The notes beneath the pieces were generated by a model that saw only the letters and a list, made by a program, of their open reading frames with translations, was not told the origin of the DNA and ran no database searches. A stretch of 44,806 nt of DNA from assembly GCA_903918885.1 (NCBI GenBank), contig CAIXFY010000072.1, forward strand, positions 1 to 44,806, in the 5' to 3' direction. Of this stretch, positions 17,811 through 26,486 are shown one piece after another. The stretch comes from an uncultured Verrucomicrobia subdivision 3 bacterium. GTDB lineage: Bacteria > Verrucomicrobiota > Verrucomicrobiia > Limisphaerales > UBA11358. How positions within the stretch are numbered: the stretch's first letter is position 1; each line of letters opens with the position of its first letter. Both the position numbers and the translations under genes were made by a program.

Positions 17811-18747
17811 CATTCATCACCGCCGCGAAGCGCAGGCCGCGCGTGCTGACGCGCAGTTCGGAAAAATCGAAATCCTCCATCAGCGCCTCATAAATCAGCA
17901 CGCCGGTGAGGATGACGTCCGCGCGCAGCTTCGGTAGGCCGGGGATTTCCTTGCGCTCGGCCAGCGGCAATCGCCAGAGTTTTTTGCGATGCGCTCGCAC
18001 CTGATCTAGCGTCAGCAGGGCGCTTTCGATTTTTTCACGGTCGAAACGATCCATTTTTTTTTCAATTTTGGCCAGAATGCTGGTCGTGCCACCAGTGCCG
18101 ACGAGGCGAACTTCGCCACGTTTTTTTTCCAACTCCAGTGCCGGCTCAAGCAGTGGCCAGACCTCGGTGTCGAAAAAACTTCTCACCCAGTCGCGGCACT
18201 TGGCGAACTCGCCGCGCGTCGGCGGATCGCTGAAGGAAAATTTTTCCATCAGCCGCACCGTGCCGAGCGGAAAACTATGGGTGAAACTTTTTTTCTGGCC
18301 GTGACCCAAAATAAATTCCGTGCTGCCACCCCCGACATCGAGCAGGAGCAGCGGATGTTTGGCGAGTTCCGCGTCGGTCGCCACGCCTTGAAACGCCCAA
18401 TCCGCCTCGCGTGCGCCGGTGATGATTTCCGTTTTCAAACCGCAGGCGCGAAAAATGGAATCCGTCAAATCGCGCGGATTCACGGCATCGCGAGCCGCGC
18501 TGGTGGCGATGACGCGCGGCGTTGTGGAATTTTTTTCGCGCGCGATTTCGGAGAATTCCCACACGGCCTCGGCGGTGCGGGCGATGGGTTCGGGCTGGAG
18601 CCGATGCGTTTCGTAGAAGCCCCTGCCAAGGCGCGTCTGCCGGCTTTCCTCATGCACAGGCGAAACCTCGCGGCCCGTCACATCAGCGACGAGCAGCTTG
18701 ACCGAGTTGGTTCCGACATCAATGACAGCGCGGCGAACAGAGGCCAT
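17806..18747 (-). CDS. exopolyphosphatase / pppGpp phosphatase (Ppx/GppA family)
   Basis: The family hydrolyses polyphosphate or pppGpp using an actin-like ATPase fold. The 313-residue protein from ATG 18747 has the first phosphate loop VIDVGTNSVKLLV, ATSAARDAVNP, the second phosphate loop LLLLDVGGGSTEFIL, and GTGGTTSILAKI. It lacks the long C-terminal domain of E. coli Ppx, as in many short homologues. The frame stays open far upstream, but that part overlaps the divergent sixA-like gene and is a shadow. Which substrate is used cannot be told from sequence. Confidence 0.88.
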   Translation of the reverse strand: MASVRRAVIDVGTNSVKLLVADVTGREVSPVHEESRQTRLGRGFYETHRLQPEPIARTAEAVWEFSEIAREKNSTTPRVIATSAARDAVNPRDLTDSIFRACGLKTEIITGAREADWAFQGVATDAELAKHPLLLLDVGGGSTEFILGHGQKKSFTHSFPLGTVRLMEKFSFSDPPTRGEFAKCRDWVRSFFDTEVWPLLEPALELEKKRGEVRLVGTGGTTSILAKIEKKMDRFDREKIESALLTLDQVRAHRKKLWRLPLAERKEIPGLPKLRADVILTGVLIYEALMEDFDFSELRVSTRGLRFAAVMNE

Positions 18748-18844
18748 TCCGCGAAGCATAGAAAATTTCCGCGGCCAGACCAAAGGGTAAATTGTGACAT
18801 TTCGTGGACATTGCCTTTGGCGCGGCAGAAGGTAAATTTCTGGC

Positions 18845-19354
18845 ATGAACCTTTTTCTCCTGCGCCATGGAATCGCGGTGGAACGCGAGGAATTTGACTT
18901 GGCCAGCGACGGATTGCGTCCGCTCACGGTGAAAGGCCGGCGCCAGCTCCGGCAAATCACCGTCGCATTGCGGAAGCTGAAGCTGGATTTCGATTTGATT
19001 CTATCCAGTCCACTCGTGCGCGCGCGGCAGACGGCGGAAATTGTGGCGGTGGAACTGAAATTGGAAAAACGCCTTTCCTTCGCCAACGAACTCAAACCCG
19101 GCGCCAGTCCAAAAATGCTTGTCCAAAAAATTTCCCACCAAAATCCGGCGGCAAATAACTTTTTGCTCGTCGGCCACGAACCAGATTTGAGCCAACTGAT
19201 TTCGCTGCTGGTAAACGGCGGGCCGGGACTGCAACTGGATTTCAAAAAGGGCGGGCTGGCGAAGCTGGAATTGGAAAATCTGCGCGCCGGCAAATGCGCG
19301 ACGCTCGCGTGGCTAATCACGCCGAAGCAGATGAAGCTGATGGGTGAATGGTAG
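18845..19354 (+). CDS. sixA: SixA-like phosphohistidine phosphatase
   Basis: SixA proteins remove phosphate from histidine in phosphotransfer proteins. The 169-residue protein has the histidine-phosphatase motif FLLRHGIA (catalytic His8), the arginine in SSPLVRARQTAE, and a second histidine in LLVGHEPDLS (His111). It is a minimal single-domain member. It is divergent from the Ppx/GppA gene with a 97-bp shared region. Its TAG stop at 19352-19354 belongs to repeat copy C. Target proteins are unknown; the kinases at 36453-41258 are candidates only by speculation. Confidence 0.88.
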   Translation: MNLFLLRHGIAVEREEFDLASDGLRPLTVKGRRQLRQITVALRKLKLDFDLILSSPLVRARQTAEIVAVELKLEKRLSFANELKPGASPKMLVQKISHQNPAANNFLLVGHEPDLSQLISLLVNGGPGLQLDFKKGGLAKLELENLRAGKCATLAWLITPKQMKLMGEW

Positions 19355-19405
19355 GGCGGCGCTGTCGCGCCGCCGGTTGAGGCAGAGCCGCAGCTCTGCC
19401 CTACC
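19350..19405. repeat. palindromic repeat, copy C
   Basis: The ends are GGTAGGGC (19350-19357) and GCCCTACC (19398-19405). It contains two perfect hairpins, GGCGGCGC-TGTC-GCGCCGCC and GGCAGAGC-CGCA-GCTCTGCC. It lies between the convergent sixA-like and dciA-like genes and provides the sixA-like stop codon. Confidence 0.88.
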
Positions 19406-19412
19406 GAAAACT

Positions 19413-19802
19413 TCACCCGATGCGGAAGGAGATTTTCTGGATGACTGACTTGCCGAAGCTGTTTTGCAGGCGCTCGATGATTTCCTTGCGGCGGTAGCGG
19501 ACGATTTCCGCGAGCCAGACGCTGCTGTCCACATTCACGAAGAGCGTGCCGTTTTTGTTCAGGCCGGCGGGCTGCGCGTGCGCGGTGATGACCGGGTCAA
19601 TCAGTGAGTTCCAAACCTTCACAACCTCGGCTTCGGCCTGGCGCGCGTCCAACCGCAACTCCTTCAGCAGCGCGGGCAACACCTCGCCGGGCAGACGCGC
19701 GGGCGTGGCGCGGGCGGCCTCCAGCGGCGCGTAATCCACGCCGCGCCATTGCGCGAGCACGCGCGAACGGGCGGCGGCGAAAGATTTTGATTTAGTCGCC
19801 AT
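19413..19802 (-). CDS. DciA-like protein (DUF721)
   Basis: DciA proteins help load the replicative helicase DnaB in bacteria lacking DnaC. The 129-residue protein from ATG 19802 has the typical organisation: a charged N-terminus, VWNSLIDPVITAHAQPAGL, the beta strand GTLFVNVDSSVWLAEI, and a C-terminal helix rich in Arg/Lys and Ile/Leu (RYRRKEIIERLQNSFG) followed by IQKISFRIG. The family call is from this W-(x)n-HA-P pattern and overall layout. A slightly longer start at 19814 is possible. Confidence 0.75.
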   Translation of the reverse strand: MATKSKSFAAARSRVLAQWRGVDYAPLEAARATPARLPGEVLPALLKELRLDARQAEAEVVKVWNSLIDPVITAHAQPAGLNKNGTLFVNVDSSVWLAEIVRYRRKEIIERLQNSFGKSVIQKISFRIG

Positions 19803-19850
19803 GACCGTGACCAATTAACCACAGGCGGGCGCGGTGAACACGGATTATTT

Positions 19851-22220
19851 TTACGGCCACAAAAAAACATCGCCCGCTTTCGCTTCGACCGGATGGGTTT
19901 TGCTGCCATAACGCACAACCGTCCGCTGGCCGAGCAGCGAGTGCAATCTAACTGAAGTCAGTCGGCCGTCTTTCCACGCGATGTCCACTTCAAATCCGCC
20001 GCGCGCCCGCAGGCCGGTGACTTTGCCAGCGGACCATTCTTGGGGCAGCGCGGGCAGCAGCACGATTTCGCCGTTCTGGCTTTGCAGCAGCATTTCCGCA
20101 ATGCCGGAAGCCGCGCCGAAGTTGCCGTCAATCTGGAACGGCGGACACGCATCAAGCAAGTTGGGATACATCCCGCCTCCGCGGGCGACTGTGGGCTTGA
20201 GCAGCAACTTCAACATCTGGTTCGCATGGTCGCCGTCAAGAAAACGCGCCCAGAGATTGATTTTCCAGCCCATGCTCCAGCCGGTCGCTTGGTCTCCGCG
20301 ATAAATCAGCGACTGCCGCGCGGCGGCGAAAAGATTGGTCTGCGTCGGCGTGATTTCGTTGCCGGGATACACCGCCCACAAATGCGAGACATGCCGGTGA
20401 TGATTTTTCGGATCGTCCTTGTCCTCCGTCCATTCCTGAAGCTGGCCGTATTGGCCAATTTGCAACGGCACGATTTCCGCCCGCATCCGGTCGAGCTGCG
20501 CGGCAAAGTCTGGATCGCGGCCAAGAATTCTGGCCGCCGCCGCCGTGTTGGCAAACAGCGCGCGGATGATTTCGTGATCCATCGTCGGCCCCATCACGAG
20601 GCCACCTTCTTCCGGCGAATTCGACGGGCCGCTGATTAATTTTCCAGTGATTGGATCGCGCGTAAGGTAATCGGTGAAAAATAGCGCGGCGTCGTGCATC
20701 AGCGGATACGCGCGCTCGGCGAGAAAAGTTTTGTCGCCAGTGAACAGATAATGTTCCCACAAACTTTGGCAGAGCCACGCGCCGCCGCTGACCCAGATGC
20801 CGTGGTTGCTGGCGTTGATGGGGGCCGTGCCGCGCCAGAGGTCAGTATTGTGGTGCAGCACCCAGCCACGCGCGCCGTAATGCGCCTGCGCAGTTTTGGC
20901 ACCGGTCACGGCGCAGTCGGCGATCATGTCGAACAACGGCTTGGTGCATTCGGGCAAATTCGCCACCTCGGCTGGCCAGTAATTCATCTCCGTGTTGATG
21001 TTCACCGTCCACTTGCTGTCCCACGGCGGATGCAACAAATCATTCCAGATGCCCTGTAAATTCGCCGGCTGGCCACCGGCCCGGCTGCTCGCGATGAGTA
21101 GGTAACGGCCGTATTGAAATGTCAGCGCCGCGAGATCGGGGTCATCACCACTGGCGAAATTCTTGAGCCGCTGATCCGTCGGCAATTTCGCCGCGTCGGT
21201 TTGCCCGAGGTCGAGCGATACGCGCTGGAACAACGTCTGGTAATCTTTTTCGTGCGCCGCCCGCAGCGTGGTGAAATTTTTTCCGGCCACGGCCGCCAGC
21301 GCCGTCTGGCAGCGCGCTGCCGGGTCGGCGCTGATGTCGTTGAAGTTTTTATAGCTCGTCGCCGCCGTGAGAATGAGCGTGGCTGAATCTGCGTTGGCAA
21401 CGGTGATGCCGGCATTGTTCACCGTCACCGTGCCGCCAGTGGTGGCGATTTGGATGCGCGCCTCAAATTTGACGCCGCCTTTTTCAACCTCGCCAAACAC
21501 CGCGAGCTGGTTGCCGTCGCGCATGACGGTCTGCGCGGATTTGTGCGGGCTGTCGAGCTTGGCGGTGAAATTCACCGCACCCTTCTTGTCCGCCGCCACG
21601 CGCCAGACAATGACTTGATCCGGAAACGAAGCAAAACATTCGCGCGTGAACTTCACATCGCCCGCGCGATAGCTCACATGCGCCACGCCGGAATCGAGAT
21701 CTAGGTCGCGGTGGTAATCGGTGAAATTGGTGCTACTGTTGAAAATGATGCGCAAATCGCCGCAGGGTTGATACGCCTTCTGTTTCAACGGCACGCTCAT
21801 GAATTCCCGTCCGCCAATGTCCTCAGCTGCTTTCTGTCTGGCGTGGGCGGCGGCGCGCTTTGCTTCTGCCTCGGTTGTTTTGCCAGCTATTTCCAACACG
21901 GCGGCTTCGCGTTCGAGTGCACGACCATCATTCAATAGCGTGCGCATCTGCGGCAAAAATTTCACCGCGCCGTCGTGCTGGTATTCATGCGGCTGGCCGG
22001 TCCAAAGCGTGCTTTCGTTGAACTGAATGTGTTCGTCACTCGCACCACCGAACACCATCGCACCGAGCCGTCCGTTGCCGATGGGCAGCGCCTCGGTCCA
22101 TTTGGTTGCAGGTTGCTCATACCAGAGTCGCAAATTTTGCGCGACGGCGCTCGGCTCAAGTAGAAGCGTCAGGCCAGCAAGAACAGAGCAGAATAACGGG
22201 CGGCAAAGTGCTAATTTCAT
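19851..22220 (-). CDS. secreted glycoside hydrolase family 95 (alpha-L-fucosidase type)
   Basis: GH95 enzymes are inverting 1,2-alpha-L-fucosidases or alpha-L-galactosidases that trim plant, algal or mucin glycans. The 789-residue precursor starts at ATG 22220, with signal peptide MKLALCRPLFCSVLAGLTLL ending near SAVAQ. The N-terminal domain begins LWYEQPATKWTEALPIGNGRL. The catalytic barrel shows VNINTEMNYWPAE near 408 (asparagines that assist the water), WEHYLFTGD near 490 (candidate general-acid Glu), and IDGNFGAASGIAEM near 700 (Asp of the DGNFG motif). The signal peptide puts it in the periplasm or outside the cell. No transporter or fucose catabolic genes lie beside it. Confidence 0.9.
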   Translation of the reverse strand: MKLALCRPLFCSVLAGLTLLLEPSAVAQNLRLWYEQPATKWTEALPIGNGRLGAMVFGGASDEHIQFNESTLWTGQPHEYQHDGAVKFLPQMRTLLNDGRALEREAAVLEIAGKTTEAEAKRAAAHARQKAAEDIGGREFMSVPLKQKAYQPCGDLRIIFNSSTNFTDYHRDLDLDSGVAHVSYRAGDVKFTRECFASFPDQVIVWRVAADKKGAVNFTAKLDSPHKSAQTVMRDGNQLAVFGEVEKGGVKFEARIQIATTGGTVTVNNAGITVANADSATLILTAATSYKNFNDISADPAARCQTALAAVAGKNFTTLRAAHEKDYQTLFQRVSLDLGQTDAAKLPTDQRLKNFASGDDPDLAALTFQYGRYLLIASSRAGGQPANLQGIWNDLLHPPWDSKWTVNINTEMNYWPAEVANLPECTKPLFDMIADCAVTGAKTAQAHYGARGWVLHHNTDLWRGTAPINASNHGIWVSGGAWLCQSLWEHYLFTGDKTFLAERAYPLMHDAALFFTDYLTRDPITGKLISGPSNSPEEGGLVMGPTMDHEIIRALFANTAAAARILGRDPDFAAQLDRMRAEIVPLQIGQYGQLQEWTEDKDDPKNHHRHVSHLWAVYPGNEITPTQTNLFAAARQSLIYRGDQATGWSMGWKINLWARFLDGDHANQMLKLLLKPTVARGGGMYPNLLDACPPFQIDGNFGAASGIAEMLLQSQNGEIVLLPALPQEWSAGKVTGLRARGGFEVDIAWKDGRLTSVRLHSLLGQRTVVRYGSKTHPVEAKAGDVFLWP

Positions 22221-22337
22221 TTTTTGAAATGGATGGAGCCACAAGTTACGGGCAGCGGCCAAGTTCGCGCAATGTCGGAATTGAAGTTGTTGGTCGTCGC
22301 TCGACAAAACATTTTCTCCGCGCCAGACTGTGCTTGC

Positions 22338-22946
22338 ATGGAAATGGCTTCCAATTCGCCGCTCGATTCGCTGTGGACAGAATATGGCCGCGCGTTCGCG
22401 GCGTGGGACGACCTCACGCTGGCGCGTTGGCTGGCGCAGACGCTCGGCCAATTTGAAGGCCGCGCGTGGCGGCTTTCGCATCCGCTCGTCGGCGCGTATC
22501 GCCTCGCGGCGCAAGTCGCGCACAGCCGACAAATCTGGCACAAACGCCTCGCCACCACGCCCGCCGCCTACGCGGAATCGCATTGCTGCCGTGCGCCGTT
22601 TCTGCCGTTGCTCACGCGCGATGCGAAGTCGGAAGGTTTAATCTGCCAACATTGCAACGAAATCCTCGTGCCGTTCGATGAGTTGTCCGCCGAATTTCGC
22701 GCGCTGCTGGAACCGTGGGCAAAAAATTACGAGCCGGTTCACGCCGTCGCGCATTGGGACGATCGTCAGCGGCGGAAAGTTGGTAATTATGACAATGCCT
22801 ACGAAAATGCGGCCTTGTCGGCAGAGAAATTACTGGCCGTTGCGGGCAGTGAAATCGCGCCGAAATTTCTGGATGCTTACGCCACTATCATTTGGGAAGA
22901 TCAGGACGAATGCTTGGAAGTGCGGCCGGAGGATGTGCGGTTCTGA
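22338..22946 (+). CDS. unknown protein with a CxxC motif
   Basis: About 202 residues from ATG 22338 (or 22344). It is rich in Trp, Ala and Arg. A central HCCRAPFLPLL stretch is followed by ICQHCNEILVPFDEL, a CxxC that could pair with the upstream Cys residues to hold zinc. Acidic ends (WEDQDECLEVRPEDV) suggest a soluble cytoplasmic protein. The frame is open further upstream to 22224, but that part crosses the divergent GH95 promoter region. The next gene starts 2 nt after its stop, so the two are co-transcribed. I do not recognise the family. Confidence 0.65.
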   Translation: MEMASNSPLDSLWTEYGRAFAAWDDLTLARWLAQTLGQFEGRAWRLSHPLVGAYRLAAQVAHSRQIWHKRLATTPAAYAESHCCRAPFLPLLTRDAKSEGLICQHCNEILVPFDELSAEFRALLEPWAKNYEPVHAVAHWDDRQRRKVGNYDNAYENAALSAEKLLAVAGSEIAPKFLDAYATIIWEDQDECLEVRPEDVRF

Positions 22947-22948
22947 AA

Positions 22949-23647
22949 ATGAAGACGATTTTAAAATGGTTTTTCGGCGCGCTGTTGCTGGTCATTTTGC
23001 TGGCGGTGATTTTTCTGCTGTCGCTGGACACGATTCTGCGCGTCACCGCCGAGAACCGCATCCGTGCCCAGACCGGCATGGGCGCGGAGATTGGGAAATT
23101 TCACCTCGGCCTGCTGGAGCCGGTGGTGAGCATTAAGGATTTTAAAATTTTCAATCCGCCGGAATTCGGCGGCACGCCGTTCCTGAACATTCCGGAAATC
23201 CACGTCGAATACGACCGCGACGCGCTGTTGAAGAATAAAATTCACCTCACGCTGGTGCGTTTCAATCTTGGCGAACTCGACATCGTGAAAAACGAAGCGG
23301 GCCAGACGAATATTTTTTCGCTCGGTCTCGCGCTGCCGCAGAAAGGCGCGGCGGACGGTAACAGCGTGCAACTGAAGGAATTCAAGCAGCGGACGGGGCT
23401 GGATTTTCAAGGCATTGACGCGCTGAATGCGTCCGTCGGCATCGCGCGGTTCATCGACTTGAAAGACCCGCGCAATAACCGCGAGCAGAAAATCGGCATC
23501 GATAATCTGGTGATGAAAAATGTCAAAACACAGAAAGACTTAGTTGGCCTGGCCGCAATAGTCGCGCTTCGCGGCAGCGATGTTTTCGGTGCTTTGGTTG
23601 ACCAAAAAGATTCTATTTCGGAAATAAAAAAAATCTTTAGATTCTGA
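22949..23647 (+). CDS. AsmA-like membrane-anchored protein
   Basis: The protein has 232 residues from ATG 22949. An N-terminal membrane anchor (WFFGALLLVILLAVIFLLSL) is followed by a periplasmic beta-rich domain that begins like AsmA/DUF748 proteins: an AENRIRAQTGM helix, IGKFHLGLLEPVVSIKDFKI, then FNPPEFGGTPFLNIPEIHVEY. Larger AsmA-like proteins act in lipid transport between the membranes; this one is much shorter, so any transport role is uncertain. It starts 2 nt after the CxxC protein. Confidence 0.7.
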   Translation: MKTILKWFFGALLLVILLAVIFLLSLDTILRVTAENRIRAQTGMGAEIGKFHLGLLEPVVSIKDFKIFNPPEFGGTPFLNIPEIHVEYDRDALLKNKIHLTLVRFNLGELDIVKNEAGQTNIFSLGLALPQKGAADGNSVQLKEFKQRTGLDFQGIDALNASVGIARFIDLKDPRNNREQKIGIDNLVMKNVKTQKDLVGLAAIVALRGSDVFGALVDQKDSISEIKKIFRF

Positions 23648-23722
23648 CTGGTTGGCACAAATCTCAATTGAATTGACTTTCCCGTTTTTGACTTCCCCGC
23701 CAATTCGGTTAATTTGGCTCCC

Positions 23723-24997
23723 ATGACTTTGACCGAACAGATGACGCAACTGGCGAAAAATGCCAAGGCTGCGTCGCGCGAACTTGCCAAGCTGACCACG
23801 GCGGAGAAAAACGCCTACCTGCTCGCGATGGCCACAGCGCTCGAACAAAATGCCGCCGCCATCAAAGATGCCAACGTGCTCGATATGGAGTTTGGCGCAA
23901 AGCACGGTCTCTCCGCCGCGATGCTCGACCGGCTCAAGCTCGACGACAAACGCATTGCAGGCATGGCGAAGGGGTTGCGCGAAGTCGCGGCGCTGCCGGA
24001 TCCGGTCGGGAAGATTCTCGACGAGCGCATCCGGCCCAACGGACTGAAGCTCCAGAAAATTTCCACGCCCATCGGCGTGGTGGTCATCATCTACGAATCG
24101 CGTCCTAACGTGACGGCGGACGCGGCAAGCCTGTGTTTCAAATCCGGTAACGCCACGATTCTGCGCGGCGGCAAGGAGGCCTTGAACTCGAATCAAATCA
24201 TCGCCAAGACAATGATTGATGCGGGCAAGATTGCTTGCAAAGGCTTTCCCGAACACGCCATTCAGGTCGTGCCCACGCCCGACCGCGAGGCGATTCCCAT
24301 TCTGCTTTCGCTTACGCAATACGTAGATCTCTGCATGCCCCGCGGCGGCGAAAGCCTCATTCGCGCCGTTGCCGATTGCTCAAGAGTTCCCGTCATTAAA
24401 CACTACAAAGGCGTCTGCCACGTTTTTGTAGATGCCGACGCCGATTTGAAGATGGCCGAAGAAATCGTGATGAACGCCAAAGTGCAGCGCCCCGGCGTGT
24501 GCAACGCGGCGGAAACCTTACTCGTGGACAAAACGGTGGCGAAAACTTTTTTACCTGCCGTCGCACAAAAGCTTGCGGCCAAGCATGTGAAGCTTTTTAC
24601 GGACGACGTGACGCAGGAATTGTTGAAAGGTGGTTCGTTCAATCTGCAGCTGGCGGCGGAACAGAACTGGTTCACCGAATACAACGATTACATTTTGAAC
24701 GTCCGCGTCGTAGATGGAGTGCAGACGGCGATTGATCACATCAATTTTTACGGCTCAGCGCACTCGGATAGCATCATCACGAAGAACGCGGCGCACGCGA
24801 AACAATTCCTGGCCGAGGTGGATTCGGCGGCGGTGTATTGGAACGCGAGCACGCGCTTCACCGATGGCGGCGAATTCGGCATGGGCGCGGAGATCGGCAT
24901 CAGCACCGACAAGATCGGCGCGCGCGGCCCGATGGGTCTGGACGAATTGACGACTTACAAATGGCTCGGGTTTGGCGACGGGCAAATTAGAACTTAA
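23723..24997 (+). CDS. proA: glutamate-5-semialdehyde dehydrogenase (gamma-glutamyl phosphate reductase)
   Basis: ProA reduces gamma-glutamyl phosphate with NADPH in the second step of proline synthesis. The 424-residue protein has the aldehyde-dehydrogenase fold with IGVVVIIYESRPNVTADAAS (NADP site), ILRGGKEALNSN, DLCMPRGGESLI, and the catalytic cysteine Cys260 in VQRPGVCNAAETLLV. The length matches the family. ATG 23723 is chosen; a TTG at 23714 adds three residues. TTGACT about 40 nt upstream and TAATTT about 9 nt before the ATG could be a promoter. proB is not in the window. Confidence 0.95.
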   Translation: MTLTEQMTQLAKNAKAASRELAKLTTAEKNAYLLAMATALEQNAAAIKDANVLDMEFGAKHGLSAAMLDRLKLDDKRIAGMAKGLREVAALPDPVGKILDERIRPNGLKLQKISTPIGVVVIIYESRPNVTADAASLCFKSGNATILRGGKEALNSNQIIAKTMIDAGKIACKGFPEHAIQVVPTPDREAIPILLSLTQYVDLCMPRGGESLIRAVADCSRVPVIKHYKGVCHVFVDADADLKMAEEIVMNAKVQRPGVCNAAETLLVDKTVAKTFLPAVAQKLAAKHVKLFTDDVTQELLKGGSFNLQLAAEQNWFTEYNDYILNVRVVDGVQTAIDHINFYGSAHSDSIITKNAAHAKQFLAEVDSAAVYWNASTRFTDGGEFGMGAEIGISTDKIGARGPMGLDELTTYKWLGFGDGQIRT

Positions 24998-25081
24998 CGA
25001 GTCCGAGCCAAAGATGCACACAGATGAATCATAGATGGAAAGCATGTTTGGCGACCCGTATTCATCCGCGGTTAAATTTTC
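24998..25081. repeat. degenerate intergenic repeat relic
   Basis: Between proA and mazG lie GATGCACACAGATGAATCATAGATGG and ATTCATCCGCGGTTAAA, pieces of the CACAGATGAA / TCATCCGCGGTTAA type that recur between genes in many GC-rich genomes. A similar scrap (TTAACCACAGG...AACACGGATTA) lies at 19815-19847. Too degenerate for boundaries. Confidence 0.4.
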
Positions 25082-25753
25082 ATGAAGAAAGAATCTGCAG
25101 TAACCGATTTACTCAAAGTCATGGCGAAGTTGCGCTCGCCCACGGGTTGTCCGTGGGATCGCGAGCAGTCGCACCTGACGCTACGCCGGCACGCGATTGA
25201 GGAAGTTTATGAGCTGATTGATGCCATCGATGCGCGCGACGACATCGAGATGGCGGAAGAATTGGGTGATTTGTTGTTGCAGGTGGTTTTTCATTGCCAG
25301 CTTGCGCGCGAACGCGGCGCGTTTGATTTTGAAAAGGTCACGCGGCATCTCGTGGAAAAACTAATCCGCCGTCATCCGCACGTTTTTGGAAAAACCAAAG
25401 TCAAAAATGTGGATGAGGTCTGGGCAAATTGGGAAAAAATCAAGAAGGCCGAGAAAGACGGAACGCATCTGGAGCGAAAATCGGCATTCGACGGAATTCC
25501 GAAGCATTTGCCGGCGCTATTGCGGGCGGAAAAACTTTTGAAGAAGGCGAGTAAGGCCGAAATCCTTGCAGACGGCAACCTTCCGAAGCGCAAACTAACC
25601 AAAACCGCAGTGGCGAAAGAGCTTTTTGAGTTGGCGGCGTTCGCACAAACACATGGCTGGTGTGCGGAAGAATTGTTGGCCGGGGAAATTAAGCTGCAAG
25701 AACGGCAGTTGCGCAGGAAGGAACAAGCCAATTTACCAAAAATCAGAAGTTGA
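25082..25753 (+). CDS. mazG: nucleoside triphosphate pyrophosphohydrolase MazG
   Basis: MazG hydrolyses (d)NTPs to the monophosphate and pyrophosphate, cleaning damaged nucleotides and affecting (p)ppGpp levels in E. coli. The 223-residue protein keeps the metal-binding helices: CPWDREQSHLTLRRHAIEE, EEVYELIDAID, and AEELGDLLLQVVFHCQLARE. RRHPHVFG and a shortened second repeat follow. It is about 40 residues shorter than E. coli MazG, mainly in the C-terminal half. Its stop overlaps the -35 region of the rplU promoter. Confidence 0.92.
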   Translation: MKKESAVTDLLKVMAKLRSPTGCPWDREQSHLTLRRHAIEEVYELIDAIDARDDIEMAEELGDLLLQVVFHCQLARERGAFDFEKVTRHLVEKLIRRHPHVFGKTKVKNVDEVWANWEKIKKAEKDGTHLERKSAFDGIPKHLPALLRAEKLLKKASKAEILADGNLPKRKLTKTAVAKELFELAAFAQTHGWCAEELLAGEIKLQERQLRRKEQANLPKIRS

Positions 25754-25777
25754 CAGCTTTGGGAAATCTGGTTTAAT
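25750..25777 (+). promoter_or_regulatory. sigma-70-type promoter of rplU-rpmA
   Basis: TTGACA (25750-25755), a 16-nt spacer and TTTAAT (25772-25777). The -35 is a perfect match and the -10 matches 5 of 6. It overlaps the mazG stop codon. CCCCG-n8-CGGGG follows at 25778-25795 and could be a small leader hairpin or a mazG terminator. Confidence 0.7.
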
Positions 25778-25805
25778 CCCCGACCCTTTGCGGGGAAATA
25801 ATTTT

Positions 25806-26117
25806 ATGTATGCTGTTTTAGAAACTGGTGGCAAGCAATACCGCGTTATCGCGGGTGACAAGCTCGAAATCGAACGCCTTGAAGTTGAGGCGGGCAAGCC
25901 GGTCACGTTTGACCGCGTGCTGCTCGTCAATAACGAAGGCAAACTTGCGGTCGGCGCGCCCACCGTTACCGGTGCGACCGTCGTGGCGGATGTCGTCGAA
26001 CACAAGCGCGGCGAGAAGAAACTCACTTTTAAGATGAAACGCCGCAAAGGTTATCACAAGACCATCGGCCATCGTCAGGAATTGACGGTTGTCAAAATCA
26101 CCGCCATCAACGCTTAA
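25806..26117 (+). CDS. rplU: 50S ribosomal protein L21
   Basis: L21 binds 23S rRNA in the large subunit. The 103-residue protein is typical: MYAVLETGGKQYRV at the start, a central variable region, KMKRRKGYHKTIGHRQ and a KITAI tail. It leads the conserved rplU-rpmA-obgE order. Confidence 0.97.
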   Translation: MYAVLETGGKQYRVIAGDKLEIERLEVEAGKPVTFDRVLLVNNEGKLAVGAPTVTGATVVADVVEHKRGEKKLTFKMKRRKGYHKTIGHRQELTVVKITAINA

Positions 26118-26136
26118 TTTTTAATCCACTAATTTT

Positions 26137-26391
26137 ATGGCACATAAAAAAGGTCAAGGTAGCGTAAAAAACGGACGCGATAGCAGAAGCAAGCGGCTGG
26201 GCATGAAAGAATTTGGCGGCACGATTGTCACGGCCGGCAGCATCATCGTTCGCCAGCGTGGCAGCAAGTTCGTTGCCGGTGTGAATGTCGGCACTGGTCG
26301 CGACTGGACGCTCTTTGCGCTCAAGGACGGAGCGGTGAAGTTCGACCAGAAGAGCCGTCGGGTGAACATCATTGCCACTGCGAAGAACTAA
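26137..26391 (+). CDS. rpmA: 50S ribosomal protein L27
   Basis: L27 reaches the peptidyl-transferase centre with its N-terminal tail. The 84-residue protein begins [20 protein letters not shown] with no Firmicutes-type cleavable prefix, then has [16 protein letters not shown] and [13 protein letters not shown]. It follows rplU by 19 nt and precedes the terminator at 26412. Confidence 0.97.
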   Translation: MAHKKGQGSVKNGRDSRSKRLGMKEFGGTIVTAGSIIVRQRGSKFVAGVNVGTGRDWTLFALKDGAVKFDQKSRRVNIIATAKN

Positions 26392-26411
26392 ACGGCGGAA
26401 TCAAATTTCAA

Positions 26412-26438
26412 GGCGAGGCTTCGCGCCTCGCCTTTTTT
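26412..26438 (+). terminator. intrinsic terminator of rplU-rpmA
   Basis: GGCGAGGC-TTCGC-GCCTCGCC (26412-26432), a perfect 8-bp stem, followed by six T. This separates rpmA from obgE, which probably has its own promoter. Confidence 0.9.
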
Positions 26439-26486
26439 GTTTTTACGGATTGAGACGCTTCTGCTTTCCTCATTCCCATAACTTTC

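Noticed and set aside
18748-19416. N-terminal extension of the Ppx/GppA frame
   Set aside because: It runs antisense through the sixA-like gene and is Ser/Arg-rich. The conserved domain starts at ATG 18747.
22221-22583. N-terminal extension of the GH95 frame
   Set aside because: It overlaps the divergent CxxC gene, and a signal peptide begins exactly at 22220.
25778-25796. Ribosomal-protein leader riboswitch before rplU
   Set aside because: There is only a 5-bp CCCCG/CGGGG hairpin, too small to claim a specific L21 leader.
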